Assembly (NCBI RefSeq): GCF_000467125.1
Contig: NZ_BATJ01000013.1
Span: forward strand, 1 to 64,000
From: Vibrio proteolyticus NBRC 13287
GTDB taxonomy: Bacteria > Pseudomonadota > Gammaproteobacteria > Enterobacterales > Vibrionaceae
Direction: 5' to 3'
Length of the DNA: 64,000 bases
Below are positions 1-10,250 of the stretch, one piece after another. Within the stretch, counting starts at the first letter, position 1; every line of letters begins with the position of its first letter. A model generated the notes under the pieces. It was not told the origin of the DNA. It did no database searches and saw nothing but the letters and a program-made list of their open reading frames with translations. A program made the translations under genes and the position numbers.

Positions 1-3000
1 GGGGAATGCCATCGACCGAAGGCGCCTGAGTATCCAATTGCAGAGTTGGGGTTTCTGATTCAAAAGTCTGCGTATTACGTGTTGCTGATGCCTGAACACT
101 GACTTCGCCATCACTGGCACTCAAATCAAACGATACCGACCACTGACCATCGCTGAGAACCTGAGCGGTTTCCGATTGAAGCGTACTGCCCGCCTGTTTT
201 GCGACCACAGTGATCGAGGTACCGGCAGCCAGACCCGTTGTTTGGCCGCTGATCACCACGCTCTTCGCCTCTTCCTGGCTGTATGGCGTATCCTGATTTG
301 GCGTCAAAGCCCAGGTCACTGGTGTATTCACGGTTTGTGAATGTGTATCCAGAGTATTTTCTGCGTCGTTTTTGAAACCACTCACTTCGACATTCACCGT
401 TTCCTGCGTAGCTGAAAGCGCTATCTCAGATGTGGTGGTTGCCGTCCATGTGCTGCCAGAGCCCGTTAAGGTTGTGTTCACACCCGCAATCGTCACCGCC
501 CCTTCGGTCACCGACTCGCTGAAAGTCACATTCACCACAGCAGCGGAACCATCGCGTAATGTATCAACACTGATGTTGCTAACGCCCGGCTTTTGCTGGT
601 TCAGCGTCAATGTCTTATCCGCAGGCGCCAACTCACTGGCGTTGACCGTAATACTGTTTGCCGCTGTCACGTTGCCACCGAAGATCAAAGTGATCGGGCC
701 ATCGGTAAACCCAGAAATGTCGTATGCTGAGCTTGCCCAAGTTCCTGCATTGGCGTCGTAGTTCAGCGGTTGAGCGGCCGTTTGCTGCGTCGCGCCTTTT
801 AGCTGCAGTGTCATCGTGGAAGATGCCACATGCGTAAACGTACCACTGATGACGACTGATTTAGCGTCAGACTCATTGACCTGATCAGGCATCACAGTCA
901 CCGCCATCTGTGGTGAATACGCCAGCGAGTAGTCACTGTTGGCTGAGCCGATATTGCCGTATTCGTCCTGATAATCCGTCACTGTCAATGCCACAGCATC
1001 GGTAGCATCCACACTTGGAACAACCACATTACCATTCCAAACCGTCCCTTCTGGGTTTGCTGTCAATTGAACGTCTGCACTACCCAGAGTCGCTTTCACT
1101 CCGCTGACTTTCTTATTGAACGTCAGCGAAACATTGACCGATTCACCCGAAACCTGATGGGTAGGGTTAAAGGTTACATTGCTCAGAGCTGGCTGAGTGC
1201 CAGACATCGTTGCTTCACGTGACGCATTTGCTGACGTTCCATTTTGATTGCTTCCTGAGACTGTCACAGAGACATTACCTTCGCCCCAGTCAGCAATGTC
1301 GACTGGTGATGATGACCATTCGCTGTCGCTGCTAAATGTAGCTTCAATCGTTGTGGTCTCGCTGTTAGCACCTGACAAGGTGATGGACAGGGTATCGCCT
1401 TGCTCAAACCCCAGTGCGCTGCCGGTCAGCACCAAGGCCTGCGCTTCATCGACTAAGATCACATCATCGGCCGTGATCGTGTTCACAAAAAGTTCTGGTT
1501 GGACATTAAAAAGGGCTTCCTGTGAAGCCCCCGTGTTGCCAGCCAAATCGGAATAACCCGTCTGGACAACAACACGTTGACTGACCTCCCCGGCCTTGAG
1601 CTGGGGAGTGACACTCCCCACCCAAGTTTTCAAATACTCTTCCCCGGAACTAAAGCTGATATTCACCTCTCCGAGCTTGGCGCTGACGTCCTTAACAGGC
1701 TTCGAGAACGTCAGTGTCACGGTATTCTCTTGCCCATTGACGACGGGTATCTGATCAAGCGAAATGTCATTCGAAACAATATTTGGTGGCGTTGCAGACA
1801 AATTGAATAGTACTGGTTCCGACTGCACTTTCACTCCTTTGGCATTGGTACCTTCCGCCTTAACGCTTAATTCTCCATCCGCAACTGTAGATAGATCGAC
1901 GGTTGTCTGCCAGGCATGGTTACTTACCATAGCTTCGAGCGAACCACCGACCTGATGCGTAATGTCACTATCCTGAGAGTAGAAGTGCAACGCAAGTTTA
2001 TCACCATCACTAAAGCGAGTGCTGGTTCCCGAGATGACAACGCTACTCACGTTAGTCGAATTGACATCATTGATCGTATTTACCGCCAGAGTGGGAAGCA
2101 ACGGCAACCTAAAGCTATTGTTAGCTTCACCTTTATTACCAGCAAGATCACTGTAATTGTCTATCTTCAGAGTCAAATCGGTAACATTATCGCCAACAAC
2201 TGGTGTGGTTACCACACCATGCCAAAGCATCATATTGACGCTGTCTCGCGTCCACTGTACTACGTTAGGAATACCGCCTTCTGCACCCAAACTACCTTCG
2301 ACACTTGCAACTACCTCAGAAAATTGCGCTGTCAACTCAATTGATTGACCGCTACTTGCAACCGCCGGTTCGAACTGCACAACCTCAAGTACCGGAGCCT
2401 TGCCATCTAACTCAACGGACACTTCTTGTGGTGTGCTAGTTAGCCCCCACACATCCGTTACTTCGACGACTATATTTAGTTTAGGCTTTTCGATATCACT
2501 TGATGACAACTTGTAGTTAAAAGTGTTGCAAAAGTAACCACTTCCACAATCGCTGGCTTGCCCGAATCTTGAAGACGTGTCTTCACTGAATACATAGCTT
2601 TGCCCATCAACACTGACGGTGTAGTCAGATACATTAGAACCTTCGTAAGCTTTGTACTTGAATTTTACTTTAAGAATCGTTCCTACTGTCGCAGCTATAG
2701 ACGAACCTGCAAGTGGATCTTCAATACTCGCTTCAATCTGACCTCGAGGTCGTACAATTGTGATTGATTGTGGATCAGCTTTGTTGCCGGCTTTGTCTTC
2801 AAGCGCTTTAACCGCAAACTCAAACTTACCTGTTGGATTGGTACCCGGTAGCAATGAATTCACTTCTCCTGAAAATTCACAAGCAAGACCACCATCCGAT
2901 AATGGTTCGCATTTATCTTTACTCAGCAGAATGTCCTGAGCACTCACTTTACTCAGCGTTGGCTTACCTGCCGAAGAACCGACGGCCTCTTCACTGTAGA

Positions 3001-6000
3001 CACCAGAGAAATCATCACTAAACTTCAGTTTGGTCACAAATTTCTGCTTACCATCGATTGTAAACACGCTACTTGCATTGAGGAAGTATTCTCCGTTTAC
3101 CCAGTTCGAATCAGCTTCATCTTTCACCACAGTCGGTACTGATGTATCCAAGCCTGCGAAACTGAACAGACTCACTTTTTCGGCTTTATTTTGGGTAAAC
3201 GTTCTGGTGATCAAAACCGGATTTTTCATTGACTGACCAGCTATACCCTCCAGCTGACAGGAGTAAGACTTATCGCTTGGTAAAACCAGTTGATACGGAG
3301 GATCCTGGTTATCAGGTACCTGATTACCAGAGCCGTTCCAACTGTCACGGATCCAACATTCCAGTTTCTCGACCTGCGCCTCACCACTATGCTCAAACTC
3401 AACATTCAGAGACTTACCAGAAATATACGTGGCAAAGTTAGCTGGGCTGGTCACTTTCGTTAACGCGACCCCTTCACGTTGAACATTCAATGTGTAAGTG
3501 CGCTTAGCGGTGTTCGGGTTGCTTTGCATATTTCCTGGGTACACCACGTTGTCTTCAACACTGAATTCAAAAGTGTACAGGCCGTCTTGTGACGTTTTAT
3601 CTATACCAAGTGTTACTGACCACTGATTATCTTCGCCTTTTTGCATCGCCAGAGGGATGCTTGCACCACCATTGAATTTGTAGAAGGCTTCCGGCGTTTT
3701 CGTTCCGCTAATGTCTTCGGCGCGCAACGTAAAGACAATGTCACCCGTTTGGTTAACAAAGCCGCCATCCGATATCAGAGAAGAGTCGGCCTTGTAGCTA
3801 GCCTGCAGTTCTTTAATATCTGGCACGTTATTATCAACCCGAATATTAAAACTTTGTGAGTTGCTAAATCCACGTGTGTTACTCGCTTCAACATGCAGTG
3901 TGACATCGCTTTCAGCCAACACGTTAATCAGGCGCTTTTCATCCCCCGACGGGGTTGTACCATCGATGTCTGGTTTTGTCTGATCCACTGGGTAAATCCA
4001 GTAACGGATCGTGTCTTTGTTTACACCGTCGTTACTCTGGTTATCCAAGTTAGAGCCATCGTAATCCACTGCGTTAAGCGTAAATTCATAGCCATTTTTA
4101 GTATAAAAATAGTTTTTACTGATGTCCGCTACGTTAAGGCTGAGCGTTGGGCCATTGCGGTCAATCCGCACCTGACGTGATGGCAACTCAGATTCAAAAC
4201 CTTTTTTATCCTTAGCTTTAACATACAGGTAAACCTTGTCGGACTCGCTGCCTTTAAGGTCAATATTGTTGGCTTCAGATTCGGCAACGTTCAGCTTGTA
4301 AGAACCGACTGGTTGAGTCGATAGCACCTGCTCTTTTACCAGCGTATCCTCACTGCCATCGGTGTGCTTTTGATAAAGAGACACCGCTTCAACACCAGAC
4401 GCATCCGTGATGGATGTAAAATGGACATCAAAGCTCTTACCTAGAACATTCCCTTGAGTTGAAATAGTGTCTCTAGCCCAAGGCGTGTCTAACATCATCG
4501 CCGGACCAACAATATCAGGAGTAAAGGTCAAAACGCCTTGTGAGCTTGTACCTGCAGGCACCGCCGCATTTTTCGCAACAACGAAGAACTGGTGCACGCC
4601 ATCTACCGATGCATTGATGTTTCTTGCAATCAAACGCACCTTAACGTCTGGTTGTTCAGCAATCAAACAAGCGGGCGCAGTTTCAGTCGATAGATCGTCC
4701 GCACATTGCACAAGATCCACAACCTCACTCAACGGCGCTTTATATTTCACACTGATCTCAGAAAGTGGGCTCTGACCATCGTCTGCCAGTAGAATCAGGC
4801 TGCGTGGAGGCCATTCGTCATTACCACCCAGTACTTTTGGAATCTCTGCGGTACCCTCACTACGGGCAACGGGGCTGGTGGAGTCAATGTTGACCGTAAA
4901 GGTTTCAACACCGTACGTATTTTGATCCCGTTTGTTCTGCAGTTTGTCCTCGGCGACAAAGTACACTTTCCAGTTACCGTTATCGAGCGTGTGCTTGCTT
5001 TCACCCTCACACGATAGGCACAGCTCTAACGTCGTATCTTTGCCAACATTCTTCAATTCGTCTTTTGTAAACACCTTCGTTTTGCTTGGATCGTCTTTCG
5101 AAACAAACAAAACTTTACGTTCATCCGGAATATCACCGACACGATCGGTTACGGCAAAGCGCAGTGGGATCTGGCCTTGGATATTCAGATAAGTATCGGC
5201 ATTGCTAACGCCTGCAGGGAGTTTGTACTCGACGCTAGGGTAATCATTATCAACGACAAACACGGTATAATGCGGTGGATTATGGTTGTTACCCTCCACG
5301 TCTTCCGCCTCTACCGCAACAGTGAGTTGATCAATACCCGGATAGCTATCCTCGTCTTTGGTATTCAAGTCAAAGCTTTCAGATCTCTGGTAATCCGTTC
5401 CTGTTTTGAGTTGTTTCTCGAATGCCTTTGTATCTGAGCCATTCAGTGGACGCCAAAGCGCACTGAATATCGGAATCGGAGAGTTCTTAATTTTAGACGC
5501 GTCTTCAATTTGCACGTTAAACTTCACTAAGCCGGCAACGTAAGTCTCATTATCCGCTTTGTATACTGAGCCTGTACCCGCTACTGCTGACGCTGTGACT
5601 GTCGGACTTGGTGCTTCACCATCAATACTTCCTCCAGACTGCGTAAAGATATTCTGTGACGCGTTGTTTACGGTAATACTTGGATAGGCTTTAGCAATGA
5701 CGTCTGCCCACTCCAGCGCATCCCTTACTGAAATACCAAAAGACGTCATAACATTATTAACCGCCATCGCCAGCACTTGACGATACGTCTCTGACGTAAC
5801 TTTATCTCCGTTAACAAAAATCTGCTGGCCTTGGCCGTTCACACCGTCCGCTTTGCCATCCGCGGCCAGATCGTCATAAAACGCCGCGGCATACTCAACT
5901 GAAGAAATACGGGAGCTTCCGCCAGTCAGATCGAGCAGGCCTTCCACAATGAAGCGGTGGAAGAACTCATCGTTCAACAAAATCTCTTTTAGGTCTTCAT

Positions 6001-8812
6001 TGGTCGCATAACCGGTCAGAACTGGGTCAAAACCGAAGAAAGAAGCGTTACTTTTAGACGCCAGGGCATTCACAACTTGCTGCAAATACGCTTTAGCATC
6101 AGCGTACGTATGCTCACTCTGCTGGCTCCAGATGTAGTCAAACAATCCGGTATGGTATGCCGATAATTCTGTCAGATATATGGTTGAAGGCGGGTTTAGA
6201 GCATCAAAGTACGCGCCTAAATGTGCGTTACTGAGATCGACATCTCTGCGTGTTTTGTTGCTCCATTGGTAATAATACGCTTTCCCCGCACCTGGATTAC
6301 TGAGCTTGAGTTGCAAGAACTGATAAGCACCAAGGTCGGAGCGTAGTTGGCAGGTCGCCACATCCGTCGTCCCCTCAACAAGCCGTGTAGTGCAGCTTGC
6401 CACCGGGTTACTGTCAAAGTTACCTTTAGAATTTAATCCACGAAGTTCCACCAGCGCATTAGCAAATGGTGTCACCACATTGAACGTAGGCAAGTCAAAG
6501 GTCGATCTGAAGTAAATGGTACTGACATCACTTAGGTTACCAGAGCGATCTTCAGTGGTAATGGTAATCTTCTGTTCGCTGCGCTCCGGTACGGACGCGT
6601 AATTATCTTCAAGAAGCTCCTGTACGAAGGGAACGTAATAATTGAGGTAAGAGAGTGGCTCTTCCCCGTTTTTGATGATCTCTTCGTGAGGAATGGCACC
6701 GGTCGGTTTCGAAAACGCATCGTGACTGCTTACTTGACCAGCAATATTGTAGTCATTATCCGTCGGTGATTTTACGTAATAACGCACCGTTACTTTCAAA
6801 TCTTCTGCAGAGGTTCCCTGCGCGCCGCCTTCCACATCAAAATTGTCATCCTGTACTTTTACCTTGATGTAAGGAATGTGGTTATTTTTCAGTGTGGTCA
6901 AGGCACTGGCATTGAAATCAGCAAAATCAATATCCTGGTGGACGGCTTTCAGCCCTGAGCGAGCGTATACAAAGTCGACTTTCAGATGGTCTTGCGTGGT
7001 AGAGATGTTACTTTCAGTAAACGTATTCGACGTGTAGTCTTTAAGCTCTGTTAAGCCCCGGCTACCGTCAGGCGCAATTGAAATAAACGCCATCTGCGCG
7101 TCGTCAATGTTCGGATATGTTACTGACTGTGTTGGCGGTGAATTGTCTTTGGTGACAACCCACTCTTTTCGAGTTTCATTCCCCTGAGCATCCGTTGCAG
7201 TGATGGTGAACGTGGTCGCCGCACCAAAGCCAGTTGCTGGATATGGTTCGTTGAAGGCACATTTTTCGCCCGCAGGTTCACGACAGGTGATGTCACGGAA
7301 GTCGTCCTCACCTAGGCTAATGGTCAGACTTGCAATTTCACTGGTGCTGTCCATCGCCCAACCTTGAAGGTTGTAGCTGTCATTCGTGCTGTTTATGGTC
7401 GGTGATGACTCAACTTCAATCACAGGTTTTACGTTGTCCCAGAAGAAAGGCAACAATACGCCGCTGTTCGACTCATGATAATTGCCGAGCACGTCTTCAG
7501 CATACACGACCAAACGCGCCCCAAGGATAAAAGGCTCTCCCTCATCTGGCGTTGGATAATCGCGATCGATGGTAAATGTGTCCACTTCCACACTGGCTTG
7601 AGTAGCACGGATGCCGCTGGTAAAGTCAGTCAGGTCCAGCTTGCAGTACTGCTCCATATAACCGTCAGTACACTGCATTTCCTCGGACCAACCACTCGCG
7701 GTTTCCAATTGCAGTTTGACCGTTAGGTCCTTGACACCGACATCATCTTTTAGATCGATGATGATTTTGGCATCACCGGCAAGCACGCTGTCACTGTTGC
7801 GCGTCACCGTTGGTGCATCTTGATCGATAGCGACTTCATCTCGTGGTGGCAACGCGCCGCCGTTGCCGTTTGGCGTGCCTAGTTTATTGAGCTGCTCACT
7901 GAAATCGCGGTATTCGCTCGGCTTGGTGCCCGACACGTTTAAAGCAGGATCGTTCACGACAATCATCACGTGTTGGGACAGTACGTTCGTATACAACTCG
8001 CTGTTTACGTCAACCTGACCAAAGCTCATACCCAATTCAACGCCGTTAGCGTCTGCTTCTTTACCATCCAGCACTCCATCCGAGCGGATATCTCGATATT
8101 GGATGTCCGATAGATGCATTGATGTATAAAGGGTTTTACTTTCTTCGGTAGGGTAACGGTCTATCAGATCTTTGGCGTAAGACGAGTAAGCCGTTAATAA
8201 CGCGCCGTATTTATGGCCATCGGTGGCATTGCTGCTTTGACCGCCCTTGGTAATGTCAATCGGGGTGGTTTCGTTAACATCAAAACCGTACATATCGCTG
8301 ATGGTATTTACCGAGCTTGTGACCGCATTGGTCGCACTCTCTCCACGTTCGATTTTGTACTCTGCCAGACCGGTCGCCATATTTGACAACGGCGTCAGCA
8401 TGATCGACTGAGATGTTCCTTCTGAGAAGTTGGCCACACTCGACATCGTCATTGTTTTGCCATTACTGGCCGATATCACTTCTTCTGTAATCGGATCGCG
8501 GTAAGCGCCGCCGCTGGCCTTCACATAGACCGGCATGCTAGAGGATTTGACCGGAACAGAATAGTAACCGGACTGATCCGACTTGGATTCACCCAGTTTA
8601 CGTCCTAATTTTCCGTCTTTGTATTCCCAAACAGATACTGTGGCACCAGATACTGGCGCATCGTATACCTTGCCTGAGATGGTTCCGGTTGCGCGATCCG
8701 GTGGCGTAGAGTCTTTCTTACTGCCACCGCCACCACCGCCGCCACAGGAAGCGAGCGTCATGGCTAAACAGACTAAAGACAACCTAGCTTTATTATTATT
8801 GATGCTAATCAT
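1..8812 (-). CDS. Giant Ig-like-repeat surface lipoprotein (C-terminus beyond window)
   Basis: One open frame runs from an ATG at 8812 to the window edge (2,937 codons, no in-frame stop in the parts I read). The N-terminus is a lipoprotein signal ending in LASC (Cys23), followed by a Gly-rich tether. Residues ~40-105 look like a carboxypeptidase-regulatory-like fold. A helical module follows at ~138-290, then many Ig-like sandwiches, a second helical module at ~790-1040, and more Ig-like domains. From ~2137 onward two domain types alternate in a ~195-residue super-repeat. Many domains end in D-x-x-G-N or D-x-x-P-P type motifs typical of bacterial Ig/cadherin-like folds. The likely role is an outer-membrane-anchored adhesin or matrix protein; this is inference, since no ligand-binding or enzymatic domain was recognised. 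The C-terminal end is missing, so a retention or secretion domain cannot be judged. The plus-strand ORFs inside it are shadows. Confidence 0.9.
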   Translation of the reverse strand, partial: MISINNNKARLSLVCLAMTLASCGGGGGGGSKKDSTPPDRATGTISGKVYDAPVSGATVSVWEYKDGKLGRKLGESKSDQSGYYSVPVKSSSMPVYVKASGGAYRDPITEEVISASNGKTMTMSSVANFSEGTSQSIMLTPLSNMATGLAEYKIERGESATNAVTSSVNTISDMYGFDVNETTPIDITKGGQSSNATDGHKYGALLTAYSSYAKDLIDRYPTEESKTLYTSMHLSDIQYRDIRSDGVLDGKEADANGVELGMSFGQVDVNSELYTNVLSQHVMIVVNDPALNVSGTKPSEYRDFSEQLNKLGTPNGNGGALPPRDEVAIDQDAPTVTRNSDSVLAGDAKIIIDLKDDVGVKDLTVKLQLETASGWSEEMQCTDGYMEQYCKLDLTDFTSGIRATQASVEVDTFTIDRDYPTPDEGEPFILGARLVVYAEDVLGNYHESNSGVLLPFFWDNVKPVIEVESSPTINSTNDSYNLQGWAMDSTSEIASLTISLGEDDFRDITCREPAGEKCAFNEPYPATGFGAATTFTITATDAQGNETRKEWVVTKDNSPPTQSVTYPNIDDAQMAFISIAPDGSRGLTELKDYTSNTFTESNISTTQDHLKVDFVYARSGLKAVHQDIDFADFNASALTTLKNNHIPYIKVKVQDDNFDVEGGAQGTSAEDLKVTVRYYVKSPTDNDYNIAGQVSSHDAFSKPTGAIPHEEIIKNGEEPLSYLNYYVPFVQELLEDNYASVPERSEQKITITTEDRSGNLSDVSTIYFRSTFDLPTFNVVTPFANALVELRGLNSKGNFDSNPVASCTTRLVEGTTDVATCQLRSDLGAYQFLQLKLSNPGAGKAYYYQWSNKTRRDVDLSNAHLGAYFDALNPPSTIYLTELSAYHTGLFDYIWSQQSEHTYADAKAYLQQVVNALASKSNASFFGFDPVLTGYATNEDLKEILLNDEFFHRFIVEGLLDLTGGSSRISSVEYAAAFYDDLAADGKADGVNGQGQQIFVNGDKVTSETYRQVLAMAVNNVMTSFGISVRDALEWADVIAKAYPSITVNNASQNIFTQSGGSIDGEAPSPTVTASAVAGTGSVYKADNETYVAGLVKFNVQIEDASKIKNSPIPIFSALWRPLNGSDTKAFEKQLKTGTDYQRSESFDLNTKDEDSYPGIDQLTVAVEAEDVEGNNHNPPHYTVFVVDNDYPSVEYKLPAGVSNADTYLNIQGQIPLRFAVTDRVGDIPDERKVLFVSKDDPSKTKVFTKDELKNVGKDTTLELCLSCEGESKHTLDNGNWKVYFVAEDKLQNKRDQNTYGVETFTVNIDSTSPVARSEGTAEIPKVLGGNDEWPPRSLILLADDGQSPLSEISVKYKAPLSEVVDLVQCADDLSTETAPACLIAEQPDVKVRLIARNINASVDGVHQFFVVAKNAAVPAGTSSQGVLTFTPDIVGPAMMLDTPWARDTISTQGNVLGKSFDVHFTSITDASGVEAVSLYQKHTDGSEDTLVKEQVLSTQPVGSYKLNVAESEANNIDLKGSESDKVYLYVKAKDKKGFESELPSRQVRIDRNGPTLSLNVADISKNYFYTKNGYEFTLNAVDYDGSNLDNQSNDGVNKDTIRYWIYPVDQTKPDIDGTTPSGDEKRLINVLAESDVTLHVEASNTRGFSNSQSFNIRVDNNVPDIKELQASYKADSSLISDGGFVNQTGDIVFTLRAEDISGTKTPEAFYKFNGGASIPLAMQKGEDNQWSVTLGIDKTSQDGLYTFEFSVEDNVVYPGNMQSNPNTAKRTYTLNVQREGVALTKVTSPANFATYISGKSLNVEFEHSGEAQVEKLECWIRDSWNGSGNQVPDNQDPPYQLVLPSDKSYSCQLEGIAGQSMKNPVLITRTFTQNKAEKVSLFSFAGLDTSVPTVVKDEADSNWVNGEYFLNASSVFTIDGKQKFVTKLKFSDDFSGVYSEEAVGSSAGKPTLSKVSAQDILLSKDKCEPLSDGGLACEFSGEVNSLLPGTNPTGKFEFAVKALEDKAGNKADPQSITIVRPRGQIEASIEDPLAGSSIAATVGTILKVKFKYKAYEGSNVSDYTVSVDGQSYVFSEDTSSRFGQASDCGSGYFCNTFNYKLSSSDIEKPKLNIVVEVTDVWGLTSTPQEVSVELDGKAPVLEVVQFEPAVASSGQSIELTAQFSEVVASVEGSLGAEGGIPNVVQWTRDSVNMMLWHGVVTTPVVGDNVTDLTLKIDNYSDLAGNKGEANNSFRLPLLPTLAVNTINDVNSTNVSSVVISGTSTRFSDGDKLALHFYSQDSDITHQVGGSLEAMVSNHAWQTTVDLSTVADGELSVKAEGTNAKGVKVQSEPVLFNLSATPPNIVSNDISLDQIPVVNGQENTVTLTFSKPVKDVSAKLGEVNISFSSGEEYLKTWVGSVTPQLKAGEVSQRVVVQTGYSDLAGNTGASQEALFNVQPELFVNTITADDVILVDEAQALVLTGSALGFEQGDTLSITLSGANSETTTIEATFSSDSEWSSSPVDIADWGEGNVSVTVSGSNQNGTSANASREATMSGTQPALSNVTFNPTHQVSGESVNVSLTFNKKVSGVKATLGSADVQLTANPEGTVWNGNVVVPSVDATDAVALTVTDYQDEYGNIGSANSDYSLAYSPQMAVTVMPDQVNESDAKSVVISGTFTHVASSTMTLQLKGATQQTAAQPLNYDANAGTWASSAYDISGFTDGPITLIFGGNVTAANSITVNASELAPADKTLTLNQQKPGVSNISVDTLRDGSAAVVNVTFSESVTEGAVTIAGVNTTLTGSGSTWTATTTSEIALSATQETVNVEVSGFKNDAENTLDTHSQTVNTPVTWALTPNQDTPYSQEEAKSVVISGQTTGLAAGTSITVVAKQAGSTLQSETAQVLSDGQWSVSFDLSASDGEVSVQASATRNTQTFESETPTLQLDTQAPSVDGIP

Positions 8813-8878
8813 GATATCGACGTTGTATAAAAATTTACCGGATTATATTTTTTATAGGAATTTTCTCAACGTGTCATA

Positions 8879-8930
8879 TTGACTAACCAATTAGGTATAT
8901 TGACCAATCATTTGGATTAATTAACTAACC
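8879..8930. promoter_or_regulatory. Three phased direct repeats TTRACYAAYC
   Basis: TTGACTAACC (8879), TTGACCAATC (8900) and TTAACTAACC (8921) start exactly 21 bp apart, two helical turns, in the AT-rich divergent region between the giant lipoprotein (start 8812) and the M23 peptidase. The first two share a longer context beginning ATATTGAC. Phased repeats of this kind are typical of a multimerising activator or repressor site. The protein that binds is unknown. Confidence 0.45.
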
Positions 8931-9118
8931 TATAATTGTTATTAATACTCATATTTCGAAAGTAGAATTAAAAAACAAAACTTTTAATGCGTCACTATAG
9001 GCAAAAAATTTATATTTTTTTCTTACAGATTGTAATCCACGACTCAGACGTGCATAATTCCGAGTCAAAAAATAAAGCGTTAACGCTAATAATTAATTCG
9101 TCAGAATCGGCTAAATCT

Positions 9119-10174
9119 ATGATGGTGAACACTGAGTACCTCAAAAATACGCTATCAGAGTTAAGTGAGTTCAGGCCTTCTCCGAAAGCCTGCTACCTTG
9201 GCTTTGCCCTACTATTCATTACGATCCTTACTTACTCCGTGTCCATGCGTACCGCACCAGACACATCGGCAGCCTGGAGACTTCCCCCTCTGGAAGAGCC
9301 GCCAATCTCCGTAGAGCACCCTGTCACGTCCAGTTTTAGAATATATAATGCGCATATTCAGGGCTCTTTTTTTATTTCCGCACTGGATGCAGGAATGAGC
9401 TCCTATGAAATCAGTACCTTAGTCAGTACATTAAATTCACATTTTAACTTTGTCACCATTCCAGAAGACGGCGCTGAATTTTCTGTTGAGTTTGATGATA
9501 TTAAATCGTCAAAGGTCCGAGCTTTTTATTATAAAGATCAGGGCAAGCAGTTTTTTGCTATGCGTTATAAAAATGGACACTTCTATAATCAAGACGGCGT
9601 CGCACTTGAGGAAGAAGCATTTCTGTTACAACCAACCACAGTCCATTTTCCTATCAGTTCAGGCTTTGACTTAGATCGCTTGCACCCGATCACACGCAGA
9701 GTTACTCCTCATCACGGCACAGACTACATGACTCCCGTTGGTACACCTGTGATGAGCATTGGTTCTGGTGAAGTCATCGTTTCGCGTTACGACCGGTTCG
9801 CTGGTAACTATATTACCGTACGTCACAGCAACGGCTACGCCACTCGCTATCTGCATTTATCAAAACGCTATGTACATAAAGGCCAGATCATCAAAAAAGG
9901 TCAACCGATCGGATTGACTGGCAATACTGGCAGAACAACAGGCCCCCACCTGCATTTTGAGCTGCTGAGTAATGGGAAGGCGATTGATTTTGAACGTTAC
10001 CGCTATCAGTTGAAATCTCCTAAATCGGACATTCTACTGAGCCGGGCAGAAAAAAAAGAAATGCGACTTGAGATTCAGCTGTTTATGGCACGAGTGGCAG
10101 AGCAGCAGCAACTCGGCTTAGCGATGAACTCTCCCAAAAACAATGAGCGTCCCGCAAAACCACTGGCTCAGTAG
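9119..10174 (+). CDS. M23-family metallopeptidase, membrane-anchored (Shy/LytM type)
   Basis: Predicted zinc endopeptidase that cuts peptidoglycan cross-links in the periplasm. Numbering from the ATG at 9119: a single membrane segment at ~25-43, an N-terminal OapA/SpoIVFA-like region, and a C-terminal LytM domain at ~170-290. The LytM ligands are all present: H-x3-D in HHGTDY (His199 and Asp202) and HLH (His277 and His279), so it should be catalytically active. The frame is open upstream to another ATG at 8987. The 9119 start is preferred because it places the membrane segment near the N-terminus, but no strong ribosome-binding site supports either. It is divergent from the giant lipoprotein and shares its AT-rich upstream region. 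Architecture resembles the ShyA/B/C endopeptidases of V. cholerae; which one cannot be decided here. Confidence 0.85.
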   Translation: MMVNTEYLKNTLSELSEFRPSPKACYLGFALLFITILTYSVSMRTAPDTSAAWRLPPLEEPPISVEHPVTSSFRIYNAHIQGSFFISALDAGMSSYEISTLVSTLNSHFNFVTIPEDGAEFSVEFDDIKSSKVRAFYYKDQGKQFFAMRYKNGHFYNQDGVALEEEAFLLQPTTVHFPISSGFDLDRLHPITRRVTPHHGTDYMTPVGTPVMSIGSGEVIVSRYDRFAGNYITVRHSNGYATRYLHLSKRYVHKGQIIKKGQPIGLTGNTGRTTGPHLHFELLSNGKAIDFERYRYQLKSPKSDILLSRAEKKEMRLEIQLFMARVAEQQQLGLAMNSPKNNERPAKPLAQ

Positions 10175-10203
10175 TCGATCTCATAAAAAGTAACTCTCAT
10201 TAA

Positions 10204-10228
10204 AAAAGAGGCTCTTTGAGCCTCTTTT
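10204..10228. terminator. Bidirectional terminator between convergent genes
   Basis: AAAAGAGGCTC-ttt-GAGCCTCTTTT is a perfect 11-bp stem with A/T runs on both sides. It lies between the M23 peptidase (plus) and the LPMO gene (minus) and can serve both. Confidence 0.85.
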
Positions 10229-10250
10229 CTATCTATCGATTCCAATACGT

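Noticed and set aside
372-8882. Many short plus-strand and off-frame ORFs across the first 8.8 kb
   Set aside because: They are shadows of the single long minus-strand frame, which reads as continuous Ig-like protein sequence; none has a ribosome-binding site or recognisable product.
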